A stretch of DNA of 64,000 nucleotides from CAVPJC01 sp963705155 (GTDB taxonomy: Bacteria; Chloroflexota; Anaerolineae; Anaerolineales; UBA4823). The position numbers were made by a program, and so were the translations under genes. The first letter of the stretch is position 1, and every line of letters begins with the position of its first letter. The stretch is from the NCBI GenBank assembly GCA_963705155.1, contig CAVPJC010000016.1, positions 50,776 to 114,775 on the forward strand, read 5' to 3'. Below are positions 19,185 through 28,430 of this stretch, one piece after another. The notes under the pieces are model-generated. The model saw nothing but the letters and a program-made list of their open reading frames with translations, was not told the origin of the DNA and did not search any database.

Positions 19185-19988
19185 ATGCTGGCTGCAAATC
19201 TGACCGGAACCGAGTCCTTTGTCCACCGCTTGATGCCCACCACCAAGCTGATTGCCGTGGTGCTGTTCTGGATCACGGCGCTGCTCTCGGTGAACGTGGT
19301 GCCGCTGATTGCAATGATCTTCATCTCCCTGTTTCTGTGGGTGATTGCCCGCATCGATTTGCGGGCGCTGCGGCCCATTCTGATCGTCACCGGGATTATC
19401 CTGGTCATTTTCACCACCCTCAACGGCTTTCTATTCTACGGCGGCAAGACCGTGCTGTTTCATTTTCTCGGCGTGCCGTTTTACCGGGAGGGCGCCATCT
19501 TCGGGGTGAGCATCTGGCTCAAGCTGCTGGCGGTGGTCACCATTTTCCCGGTGCTGACCTTCACCACGCCCCTGCCGCTGCTGCTGGCGGCGCTGGCCAA
19601 GCTCAAAATGCCCTACAAGCTGATTTTCACCCTGGGTATGGCCTTCCGCCTGACTCCGCTGGTGAACGAAACCTACCGTGACATCGTTGAATCGCAGCTT
19701 TTGCGCGGCCACGATCTGAAGCGCATGAATTTCTTCAAGCGCCTGATCACCGGCTACATGCCGCTGTTTATCCCGCTGGTGATGACGCTGCTCAGGCGTT
19801 CGGGCGATCTGGATATCGCCATCGAATCGCGCGGGTTTGGCGCGCCGGTGGAGCGCTCGTACCTGGTGGAGGTCAAAACCACCTGGCGCGACTGGGTTTT
19901 CCTGGTGCTCTTCATGATTGCCTTTGCCTTCATTGTTTTCTTGATCGTAACGGGCGGCACGCAGGGGATGATTTACTACTGGCTCTAG
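19185..19988 (+). CDS. ECF transporter T component (transmembrane coupling protein)
   Basis: 267 residues from ATG 19185, with AGGAGG nine bases before it. About six membrane helices. The cytosolic coupling segment has ESQLLRGHDLKRM and a second helix with AIESRGFGAP, the two arginine-glycine motifs (ARG/ARS-like) by which EcfT contacts the ATPases. It couples ATP hydrolysis to the S protein. It follows the ATPase gene by 61 bp and ends 11 bp before the creatininase gene. Confidence 0.9.
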   Translation: MLAANLTGTESFVHRLMPTTKLIAVVLFWITALLSVNVVPLIAMIFISLFLWVIARIDLRALRPILIVTGIILVIFTTLNGFLFYGGKTVLFHFLGVPFYREGAIFGVSIWLKLLAVVTIFPVLTFTTPLPLLLAALAKLKMPYKLIFTLGMAFRLTPLVNETYRDIVESQLLRGHDLKRMNFFKRLITGYMPLFIPLVMTLLRRSGDLDIAIESRGFGAPVERSYLVEVKTTWRDWVFLVLFMIAFAFIVFLIVTGGTQGMIYYWL

Positions 19989-19999
19989 GGAGGGCAAAC

Positions 20000-20776
20000 G
20001 TGACAGCTACACATCAGTTTTTGGAGATGACCTGGCCCGAGATCCAGGCCGCCATCGATGAAAAGCGCGTGCTGATCTTCTGCATGGGAGCGGTGGAGCA
20101 GCACGGCCCGCACATGCCCACCGGGGTGGATATTTACCTGCCGCTGGAAGCGGCCCGCCGCGCCGCTGAGCGGGTGGGGGGCGTGGTGGCGCCCTGCACC
20201 AACTACGGCTACAAATCGCTGCCCAGGTCGGGGGGCGGATCGGGGTTTGTGGGCAGCGTCAACCTGCGCGGAACCACTGCGATTGCCCTGGTGCGGGATA
20301 TTTTTTCGGAATTCATCCGCCACGGCTGGCGCAACATCCTGGTGCTGGAATGGCACATTGAGAACACAGCCTTTGTTTACGAAGGCATCGACGAAGCCAT
20401 CCGCGAGGCCGGCCCGCTGGAAGGGCTGAAGATCGTGCGCATCGACGACATCGTCAGGCTGGCTTTCAGCCCGCAGCCCGAGCTGTACCAGTTCGTCTTT
20501 GGCGATCAATTTCTTGGGATGATGGTGGAGCACGCTTCCACCTTTGAAACCTCCGCCATGCTGGCGGCGCGCCCCGACCTGGTGCGCATGGAGCTTGCCG
20601 TGGATGGGCGGCTGCCAAATCCGATGGATTATGATGTTTTACCGGCCTCGAAAGACGCCGTTTCTGAGACCGGCGTGTTCTGGAAGGCCACGCAGGGCAC
20701 CCGCCAGAAGGGCGAGCGCATTATGGATGCCATTGTGGATACGCTGGTGCAGGTGATTGAGAAAGAATTCTGCTAA
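20000..20776 (+). CDS. Creatininase-family amidohydrolase
   Basis: 258 residues from GTG 20000 with GGGAGGG upstream. Family motifs: MGAVEQHGPHMPTGVD near residues 31-46 (metal-binding Glu and His), VLEWHIENTAF where most members have a GHGGN-type motif, and EHASTFETSAMLAARPDLV. Creatininase-type enzymes open cyclic amides or hydrolyse related amides with two metal ions; creatinine itself is only one substrate. It sits directly after the importer, so it probably takes part in cleaving the imported compound. Confidence 0.85.
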   Translation: MTATHQFLEMTWPEIQAAIDEKRVLIFCMGAVEQHGPHMPTGVDIYLPLEAARRAAERVGGVVAPCTNYGYKSLPRSGGGSGFVGSVNLRGTTAIALVRDIFSEFIRHGWRNILVLEWHIENTAFVYEGIDEAIREAGPLEGLKIVRIDDIVRLAFSPQPELYQFVFGDQFLGMMVEHASTFETSAMLAARPDLVRMELAVDGRLPNPMDYDVLPASKDAVSETGVFWKATQGTRQKGERIMDAIVDTLVQVIEKEFC

Positions 20777-20801
20777 AATTGAGCCAGGAGACCTGGAGTG
20801 T

Positions 20802-22065
20802 ATGCGCACACTGATCCGTGACGGATATGTACTGACGCTGGATGACGCCGACCGGGTTTTTGAACGCGGCGACGTGTTCATCCAGGATGGGGTGATCCAG
20901 GCGGTTGGGGCCAACCTGGAGGGCGGCGTAAGCTGCCGACCGGGTGATGGATGCTTCCGGCAAGCTGGTGATGCCGGGGCTGGTCAACGCCGATGTGCAC
21001 GCCGCCGGGCTTTTGCGGCGCGGCCTTTTTGAAAACCAGCCGCAGGATGAAGCCGCAGAAAACGATTTCGAAAAGGCGCTGGCCCCCGAAGCGGTGCACG
21101 CCTGTGCGTTGTTGGCAGGCGTTGAGATGATGCGCTCAGGGGTGACGGCGATCCACGATCACTGGAGTTTTTCGGAAGCCGGCTGCCGCGCAGGCGTCGA
21201 AGCGGTCCTGCAGGCTTACGCCCAAACCGGGCTGCGCCTGACCCTGGCGGTGGGGCTGGGCGGGCCGGGCTGGACGCCTGAGCGGGCCATGCAAACCTAT
21301 GAAGAACTTTTTGCCCGCTGGCATGGGAGCGAGGCCGGGCGCACGCGCCTGGCGCTTGCGCCGGCTCAGGAGCTGTGGCAGGAACCCGGTTTTGCCGGCT
21401 GGCTGGGCGAGTTTGCAGCCCGCCAGGATGCCGCCCTGCATTTTCACTTCAACCCGCGCAAAGATCAGCATGGGGCCATAGCAGCGGCGCATGCCCTGGG
21501 TCTGCTCTCCCGGCGCAGCAGCGTAGCCCATGCGGTCTGGCTGTCGCCGGGTGAGATTGAGCTGCTGGCGGGCAGCGGGGCGGTGGTGGTGCACACGCCC
21601 TCCGCCGACCTGTACCAGGGCCGGGGGCTGCCGCCCATGCACCGCCTTTTGGAGGCCGGCATCCCGGTTGCCCTGGGGAGCGGGCAGGGCAGCGGGGGCA
21701 ACCTGCGCATGTTCGACTTGATGAAAATGACAGCCTCTTTCCACCGCATATACCAGCCCGATTACCGCCGCTGGCCGATGGTGGAACAGGTGCTGGCGAT
21801 GGCCGCGGGCGGCGGAGTCGCCCTGCTGCTGGACGGACACACCGGTCAGGTGGCGGCGGGCCGCAAGGCCGACCTGGTTTTGCTCAATTTGAAGGCCGTC
21901 TCGTTTGCGCCGCTCAACGTGCTCAAAAGCCAGCTCGTCTGCCTGGAAGACGGCAGCGCCGTGGACACCGTGCTGGTGGACGGGCAGGCGCTGATGGAAG
22001 CCGGGGAAATCTTGACGGTGGATGAGGAAGCGGTTAAACAAACCATGCGGAAGATACAGCTATGA
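20802..22065 (+). CDS. TRZ/ATZ-like amidohydrolase lacking metal ligands, one frameshift
   Basis: Starts MRTLIRDGYVLTLDDADRVF and, after a single-base break near 20932, continues VMDASGKLVMPGLVN. The beta-barrel amidohydrolase fold is clear, but key residues are missing. The HxH motif after strand 1 is ADVH, and the strand-8 Asp (normally GTDG or GVDEG) is GSGQGSGGN. The strand-5 region reads LHFHFN and the strand-6 histidine is kept in SVAHAVWLSP. It may be a non-catalytic partner or regulator of the next protein. Its stop overlaps the next start (ATGA). Confidence 0.75.
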
Positions 22066-23570
22066 GTATTTTGATACGCAATGGATTGGTGCTCACGCTG
22101 GATGAGCACGATCGCATCTACGAAAATGGGGATGTGCTCATCGAAGGCGACCGGATTGTGAAGGTGGGCGGGCGCATCGAGGCGCCCGGGGTCGAGCAGG
22201 TCATCGATGCCGGCGGGCGACTGGTGATGCCGGGTTTGAACGTGGCTCACGCCCACTCGTTTGCGCAGCTCTTCAAGGGCGTTTTTGACGGGCTGCCGCT
22301 GGATGTGTGGATCCTGGACACCAACGCCCCGCCCCTGGGTTGGACGTCTTCACCGCGCCAGTATTACCTGCGCACCATCCTGGGGGCCGCCGAGCTGATC
22401 CGCAGCGGCGCCACCACCCTGTGGGACGATCTCTCCCTGGCGCCCGACCTGCAGGACACCTTCTTCCAGGCCTACGGCGAATCGGGGCTGCGCACCTACA
22501 TCACCGCTACCATGTACGACAAGCGCATCCCCGACCGCACCCTGCATCTGCGCAAATCGCTGCCGCCCGAGCTGCTGGGGTCGCTGCTGGGTGAGGACAT
22601 GCTCACACCCGATGAGTGGATTGCGACCTCCGAGCAGATCTACCACAAATGGCACGGGCGCGACGGCCGGTTGAATTTTGCCGTGTCGGTGGCCTGGCCG
22701 CAGGGCAGCAGCGACGAGATGATTTGCAAAGGCTTTGCCCTGGCCGAAAAATACAACCTGCCCTATGTGACCCACGTGCTGGAGACCAAAGTTCAGCAGG
22801 CTACCGGGCCGGCGCTGTACGGGAAGAGTATCGTGGCCCACCTGGATGAGCTGGGCGTGCTGGCCCCGCGCACCAGCATTGTGCACGGCATCTGGGTGAC
22901 CGAGGAAGATATCGAGCGGCTGGGCCGCAGCCAGGTGACGGTGCTGCACAACCCGGTCAGCAATTTGATCCTGGGCAGCGGCATCATGCCCATGCGCCAG
23001 TTGGTGCAGGCCGGGGTCAACATCGCCCTGGGGGTGGATGAGGGCATCCAGACGCAGTGGAACCCGTTTGAGATGATGAAAACCGCCGGGCTGATGCAGA
23101 AGATCGGCGGGAGCGCCCCGCAGGATTGGCCCACCAGCGGCGAGCTGCTGCGCATGGCAACGCACGGCGGGGCGCGCAGCCAGCTGGTCGAGGGCGAGAT
23201 TGGGGCTCTGGCGCCCGGCATGAAGGCCGATGTGATCGTGCTGGATCTCAACACGCTGCCGTTCACGCCGCTCAACCACCTCAAAAACCAGCTGGTCTAC
23301 CTGGAGCCGGGCACGTCGGTGCTGACTTCGATCATCGACGGACGGCTGGTGATGCAGGACCGCAAGCTGCTGACGATTGACCTGGATCAAATCCTGGATG
23401 AAGTCAACGAAATGATGCCCGGCTACTGGAAGATGCACCGGGAGCGCAAGACGCTCGAGTTTCCGCGCAAGGTGCGCCCGTATGTGGAGGCGATCTACCG
23501 CCAGGTGGTGGAGACGCCCAGCGGCCTCAACCGCTGGGTTGGAGATGAGCGTGAGTGGGTGAGAAGGTAG
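22062..23570 (+). CDS. TRZ/ATZ-family metal-dependent amidohydrolase
   Basis: 502 residues, start ATG 22062 overlapping the previous stop by four bases. Metal ligands present: NVAHAHSFAQLF (HxH), YVTHVLETK, SIVHGIWVTEEDIERLG and ALGVDEGIQTQWNPFEMMK (strand-8 Asp). This fits the guanine deaminase / chlorohydrolase / S-adenosylhomocysteine deaminase branch acting on heterocycles. A 60-residue C-terminal extension (EFPRKVRPYVEAIYRQVV) is unusual. It is an active-looking paralogue of the preceding defective one, and the pair may form a hetero-oligomer. Substrate not determinable. Confidence 0.85.
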   Translation: MSILIRNGLVLTLDEHDRIYENGDVLIEGDRIVKVGGRIEAPGVEQVIDAGGRLVMPGLNVAHAHSFAQLFKGVFDGLPLDVWILDTNAPPLGWTSSPRQYYLRTILGAAELIRSGATTLWDDLSLAPDLQDTFFQAYGESGLRTYITATMYDKRIPDRTLHLRKSLPPELLGSLLGEDMLTPDEWIATSEQIYHKWHGRDGRLNFAVSVAWPQGSSDEMICKGFALAEKYNLPYVTHVLETKVQQATGPALYGKSIVAHLDELGVLAPRTSIVHGIWVTEEDIERLGRSQVTVLHNPVSNLILGSGIMPMRQLVQAGVNIALGVDEGIQTQWNPFEMMKTAGLMQKIGGSAPQDWPTSGELLRMATHGGARSQLVEGEIGALAPGMKADVIVLDLNTLPFTPLNHLKNQLVYLEPGTSVLTSIIDGRLVMQDRKLLTIDLDQILDEVNEMMPGYWKMHRERKTLEFPRKVRPYVEAIYRQVVETPSGLNRWVGDEREWVRR

Positions 23571-23599
23571 ATAGAATCCTGAAGCCCGGCGGCATGGAC

Positions 23600-23960
23600 A
23601 AAAAAATTAACCACGAAATACACGAACCACACGAACAAAATCTCGCATCTTGAAGCCCGGGCATCCCTATGCCCGGGGCGCAAAGAAAAGCAAAAGCAAC
23701 CACAGATGAGCACAGATGAACACAGATAAAGACGCAGACTACTGCTGCACAGATAAAACCCTGGAACCCTGAAGTTCGGGCATCCCCATGCCCGGGGCGA
23801 AAGAAAAGCAAAAGCAACCACAGATGAGCACAGATGAACACAGATAAAGAAGCAGACTACTGCTGCACAGATAAAACCGGATCAACACCGGTAATTTGAT
23901 AAGATCTGTGTAAATCTGGCTCTTATCCGTGTTGATCTGTGGATTCTTCTTAAAGATCAT
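23600..23960. repeat. Repeat block: CACGAA, two ~120-bp tandem units, CACAGAT inverted half
   Basis: No gene. CACGAA repeat at 23608-23640. Two tandem units at 23652-23770 and 23771-23880, each with a GGGCAT hairpin (23656-23677, 23777-23794), GAAAAGCAAAAGCAACCACAG and CAGACTACTGCTGCACAG. Then an inverted partner (CTCTTATCCGTGTTGATCTG). Confidence 0.75.
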
Positions 23961-23988
23961 TTACAAAACACAAAAGAAAGGCATCGAC

Positions 23989-24732
23989 ATGAAAATATTA
24001 GTGATCAACCCGAATACAACCAAATCGTTCACCCGCTCGATTGACGAAGCGGTGGCGCTCTACAAAGCCGCGGGCACCGAAGTGACGGCGGTCAACCCGA
24101 CCCACGGGCCGGGGACGATTGAGAGCATTTACGAAGAGCTGCTCAGCGGCATGCCAACCCTGGAAATACTGCTGGCCGAACGCGACAACTACGACGGTTT
24201 CCTGATCGCCTGCTACGGCAACGAGGGCCTGGCGCACGCCGCCCGCGAGCTGAGCGACAAGCCGGCGATGAGCATCACCGAGGCCTCGTTCTACATGGCC
24301 TGCATGCTCGGGTCGAAGTTCAGCGTGGTCACCACCGGCGACCGCTGGAAGCAGCTTTTGTGGGACGTGGTGCGCCAGTACGGGCTGGAGGAGCGCTGCG
24401 CTTCGATCCGCCCGACCAGCCTGGCGACCGCCGCGCTGGAGGCCGCCGGCGACGAGGTGATCCGCACCAACTTGCTGCATGAAGCCCGCAAGGCGTTGGA
24501 AGAAGACGGCGCCGATGTGATCTGCCTGGGCTGCGCCGGGATGACCGGCTTTGACAAAGAGCTGGAAGCCGAGCTGGGCGTGCCGGTGATCGACGGTGTG
24601 GTGGCAGGCGTCAAGCTGCTGGAGGCTATGATCGGCTACGGCGTGAAAACCAGCAAGCGGGTGGCTTACCTGCCGCTGGAGCGCATCGACCTGCACGGCC
24701 TGCCGCCTATTTTCAACAAGGCGTATGATTGA
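23989..24732 (+). CDS. Hydantoin racemase-like Asp/Glu racemase family protein
   Basis: 247 residues from ATG 23989. MKILVINPNTTKSFTRSID is the typical hydantoin racemase N-terminus. Catalytic cysteines are in IACYGNEGL and ICLGCAGM, the two thiols that do base-acid proton exchange without cofactor. The family interconverts hydantoin or allantoin stereoisomers so that a stereoselective hydrolase can use both. It lies between the amidohydrolases and the cyclic amidase, as in hydantoin- and allantoin-utilising operons. It is intact. Confidence 0.85.
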   Translation: MKILVINPNTTKSFTRSIDEAVALYKAAGTEVTAVNPTHGPGTIESIYEELLSGMPTLEILLAERDNYDGFLIACYGNEGLAHAARELSDKPAMSITEASFYMACMLGSKFSVVTTGDRWKQLLWDVVRQYGLEERCASIRPTSLATAALEAAGDEVIRTNLLHEARKALEEDGADVICLGCAGMTGFDKELEAELGVPVIDGVVAGVKLLEAMIGYGVKTSKRVAYLPLERIDLHGLPPIFNKAYD

Positions 24733-24839
24733 GTTTGCTTCGGCGGGAAGAACCCACTCGTTTCGTTCAGGGCTTGCCGCCCGCCTCGCAAAGACATGCC
24801 CATGCTATGTCGCTGGGAGCGGTGTGTGCGAAGCAGCCT

Positions 24840-25066
24840 GCCCCAAAGCGCAATACCCTCTCCCTTTGGGCGAAAGCGGCGTCAGGGTTCTCCCTGCAGG
24901 CGGGGCATCCCCATTCCCCGCTGCCGGTGGGTGAGCGTCTTTCTTCCTCTCCCCCTGGGAGAGGGCGTGGCGGTGAAGCTGCCTGGGGGGAGCGCATTAT
25001 CATCTCCCTTTGGGAGAGGGTGGCGGTGAGGGTCCGGGGTGAGGGTCCCGCCTCGCCGCAACTGAT
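24840..25066. repeat. CTCTCCC repeat block
   Basis: CCCTCTCCCTTTGGGCG, CTCTCCCCCTGGGAGAGGG and CTCCCTTTGGGAGAGGG, with a GCGGGG..CCCCGC hairpin at 24900-24921. Non-coding spacer before the next operon gene. Confidence 0.65.
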
Positions 25067-25088
25067 CTAATCATTGAGGAGGTATCCG

Positions 25089-26468
25089 GTGAATAAAGCT
25101 GATCTGCTGATAAAAAATGCCCGCGTGGCGACGGATTACGCCACCTTTAAGGGGGGTGTGCTGGTTCAGGACGGCAAGATTACCCGGGTGTTTGAAGGGC
25201 AGGCCCCTGCAGGCGCGGCAGGAGACGCTCGATCTGGGCGGCAAGCTGCTCATGCCGGGGCTGGTGGACGGTCACCAGCACCTCAACGAAGCCGGGCGGG
25301 CGGATTGGGAAGGCTACGCCCCGGGCAGCCGGGCCTCGGCTGCCGGCGGGATCACCACCGTGCTGGAGATGCCCTTCAACGCCTACCCGCCCACCCGCAA
25401 TGTGGATTTGCTGGAAAAGAAACGCCAGGCCGTCCACGATCAATCGGTGATCGATTACGGGCACTGGGCGCTGTTGGAAAACAGCAACCTGGGCGAGCTG
25501 GAAGGCCTGCACAGGGCCGGGGCGGTGGCCTTTAAAGGCTTTATGTGCGACCCTGGCGAGTTTGAGATGGTGGGCAACTTTGAGCTGCTGGAAGCCATGG
25601 AGATTGTGGCAAAGCTGGGCGGGGTGATCGGGCTGCACGCTGAAGACGAAGCTCTGGCGCAGGGCTACACCCGCCGCATGAAAGCTGCCGGGCGTAAAGA
25701 CCCGCGCGCCTGGGCCGAAGGCCGCCCGCCGCTGGTGGAGCTGGAAGCCCTGCAGCGGGCGGTGGCGCTGGCGGTGGAAACGGGCTGCCGCGTCCACATG
25801 GTGCACACCACCCTGCCCGAAGGCTTTGAAACCATCCAGCGGGCGCGCCTGCGGGCGCCCGGGTGACCGGCGAGGCCTGCCCGCATTACCTGGCCCTGGA
25901 TGAAGACGACCTGGCCCGGCTGGGGCCAACCGCCAAATGCGGCCCGCCGCTGCGCCAGCGCAAGATTGTGGATAAGCTGTGGGAGTATGTGCTCAAGGGG
26001 CAGGTGGACGTGATCGGCTCAGACCATTCGCCCTGCCCGGTGGAGCTCAAACAGGCGGGCGATGAGGATATCTGGAAAGCCTGGGGTGGGATGAACAGCA
26101 GCCAGATGATGCTGCCGGTGCTGCTGACCGAAGGCGTGCACAAGCGCGGGCTGCCGCTCGAGGCGCTGGTGCGGCTGGTCTGCCTGAACCCGGCGCGCCT
26201 GTTCGGGCTGTACCCGGCCAAGGGGCATTTGCTGCCCGGGGCCGACGCCGACCTAGTGGTGGTGGACCTGGATGCGGAGTGGAAGCTGAGCACCGATATG
26301 CTCTTCTCGCGGCACAAGATCAGCCCCTACGCCGGGATGACGTTCAAGGGCAAGGTGGAGCGCACCATCCTCCGCGGCCAGACCGTGTTCCTGAACGGCG
26401 AGGTGGTTGTCGAGCCCGGTTACGGAAAACTGGTCGTACCGGCCGCCGCCCTGCAGTTCGCCAGCTAA
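25089..26468 (+). CDS. Hydantoinase/allantoinase-type cyclic amidohydrolase 1, frameshifted
   Basis: Start GTG 25089 with AGGAGG at 25077-25082. About 460 codons in three frames (breaks near 25205 and 25857). Metal site: LVDGHQHLNEAGR, AVAFKGFMCD with the lysine that is carboxylated in this family, VIGLHAEDEA, VHMVHTTLPEG and VIGSDHSPC. EACPHYLALDED and GPPLRQR match allantoinases and dihydropyrimidinases. It opens a cyclic amide ring such as allantoin or hydantoin. The single-base breaks leave all motifs intact. It resembles the second copy at 29720 in order and length. Confidence 0.85.
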
Positions 26469-26730
26469 TCTCCCTCACCCCCTGGGAGAGGGCGCGGCAG
26501 CTCTACTGCCGGGGTGAGGGTGCCGCTGCACCTGCAACGACATGTCGCTATCCATATCGTTCCGAGGAGGTTCTTTGCGACGAAGGAATTTCCCCGGCGC
26601 CAGTGGGGGTTGCTTCCCCGATCAGGAGCGCCGGGGTTGCAACGACATAGCGCCTCTCGCAGCGGCACACGGGTCATGTCATTGCGAGTAAATCCACAGC
26701 GCAAGCGCTTTTCGTTGAAAAAGAAACATC
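26466..26730. repeat. CTCTCCC and GTCATTGCGAG dispersed repeats left of the IS
   Basis: CCCCTGGGAGAGGGCGCGG, then CGTTCCGAGGAGGTTCTTTG, GTTGCTTCCCCGATCAGGAG and TGTCATTGCGAGTAAATCC. Similar stretches occur at 31318-31420, 33148 and 38326. No gene. Confidence 0.6.
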
Positions 26731-26734
26731 GTGG

Positions 26735-26928
26735 CAGCGAGTAGAATAAGGTACAAGTCCAGACAGTCAAGACCGGCGCTCCATTGGTGTCCACGGACCC
26801 GCTTGCGAGTATGGTTCCGATTATCCGTGGTTTGTTCATTGGTGACCCGACTGGGATCCCGTTTAGTAGCGTACGCATCCATCCGATAATCGGGTCTGGA
26901 CAATCCCCAATCACGGAGTGAAGGAGGA
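26735..26928 (+). ncRNA. Candidate bridge-RNA region of the IS110 element
   Basis: About 190 bp of non-repeat, non-coding DNA directly 5' of the IS110 recombinase gene. In IS110-group elements the 5' non-coding end encodes the bridge RNA with target- and donor-binding loops. Short self-complementary parts are visible (GTCCAGACAG/TCTGGAC, GATTATCCG/CGGATAATC). Assigned from position; no covariance check done. Confidence 0.35.
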
Positions 26929-28289
26929 ATGGCAAAGCAGGCAAGAAAAGCAGTGAAGAAAGTAGTATTGGATGCGCTGGAGCAGATCAACCGGAATGCT
27001 GCCGGGATCGACATCGGTGCGGAGGAAGTATATGTGGCGGTGCCGCCGGATCGAGATACGGAGAATGTGCGAACATTTCCGACCTTTACCGCCGATCTGC
27101 AGCAAATGGCAGAATGGTTGAAAGCTTGTCGGATCGAGAGCGTGGCGATGGAGTCCACAGGAGTATACTGGATTCCAGTGTACGACATACTGGAAGAACA
27201 GGGTTTCCAAGTCTGCCTGGTGAACGCTTGCCACATGAAGAACGTGAGCGGGCGTAAGACGGATGTGTTGGATTGCCAATGGATCCAACAGTTGCACACC
27301 TATGGATTGTTGAGCGCTTCCTTTCGACCACCTGAGCAGATTGTAGCCATACGTAGCTTGGTGCGCCATCGCGAGATGCTTGTGCGGTATCGCTCGGCGC
27401 ATATTCAGCACATGCAGAAAGCCTTGACAGTCATGAACGTGCGGTTGACGAATGTGCTCAGCGATATCAGTGGGGTAACCGGATTGAAGATTATCCGGGC
27501 AATCGTGGCTGGCGAGCGCAACCCCAAGAAGCTGGCGCAATATCGGAATGAGCGGTGTGCCAAAAGCGAAGCGGAGATCGCCAAATCGCTGGAAGGTCAT
27601 TACAAACCTGAGCAGGTTTTCGTTCTGAAGCAAGCTGTAGAGTTGTACGATTTTTACGATCAGCAGTTGAAGAATTGCGACTTGGAATTGGAAAGCTTGT
27701 ACCAGCAGTTCAATCCCCCGGAAGATCCAAGCACGCCCCCACCCACACCACGCACTACCAAGCGGCGTAAGAACCAGGCCCACTTTAATTTGGCTTCGGC
27801 CCTCTACCGAATGACTGGCGTGGATTTGACCCAGATTGATGGCGTGGATGAGTTGACTATTCAGAAAGTCTTGAGCGAGACTGGTACCGATATGAGCAAG
27901 TGGCCAACTTCCAAGCACTTTACATCCTGGTTACACTTGTGCCCGAACAACAAGATCACCGGGGGCAAGATCCAACACTCTGGCGTTCAACCCACCCAGA
28001 ACCGCGAAGCACAGCCTTACGTGTGGCTGCAGCCAGCCTGACCCATAGTAACAGCGCCCTTGGAGCCTACTACCGGCGCATGCGCGCTCGTCAGGGCGCT
28101 CCAGCGGCTATTACTTCTACGGCTCATAAGCTCGCCCGAATTATTTACACAATGTTGAAAAACCGCAAGCCTTATCATGATCTTGGAGTGGATTATTATG
28201 AGCAACAATATCGTTCACGTGTTTTGCGCAACTTGGGCCGCCAGGCTGCGAGGCTTGGCTTCCGCCTAGAACCTGTTGCCCTGCTATGA
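26929..28289 (+). CDS. IS110-family transposase/recombinase, one frameshift
   Basis: About 450 codons. The N-terminal DEDD RuvC-like domain has AAGIDIGAEEVYVAV, VAMESTGVYWIPVYDIL and SGRKTDVLDCQWIQQL. The C-terminal Transposase_20 domain has the MTGVDLTQIDGV helix-hairpin-helix and, after a one-base break near 28008, ALRVAAASLTHSNSALGAYY carrying the conserved serine. IS110 enzymes are bridge-RNA-guided recombinases. The gene lies inside the ureide locus between two catabolic genes. All catalytic segments are present, so it may be active if the break is a sequence error. Confidence 0.85.
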
Positions 28290-28294
28290 TTTCC

Positions 28295-28400
28295 AGATGT
28301 TTCTTAGTAGCGAGCGCACTTCAGCGAGCGAAGCAATCTCCCCGCCTATCAGGAAAGCTGCTTCCCTTCGCTCTGCTCTGGGCAAGCTGAACACACCGCT
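28295..28400. repeat. Dispersed GCGAAGCAATCTCC repeat right of the IS
   Basis: TAGCGAGCGCACTTCAGCGA, GCGAAGCAATCTCCCCGCC and TTCGCTCTGCTCTGGGCAAG. It looks like the second half of the repeat whose GTCATTGCGAG start lies left of the IS at about 26678. Confidence 0.5.
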
Positions 28401-28430
28401 TGCTGCGATAAACCACATGCAGGAGGATGC

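Noticed and set aside
22350..23438. 362-codon minus-strand open frame
   Set aside because: Antisense shadow of the intact amidohydrolase at 22062-23570; low-complexity His/Gln-rich product.
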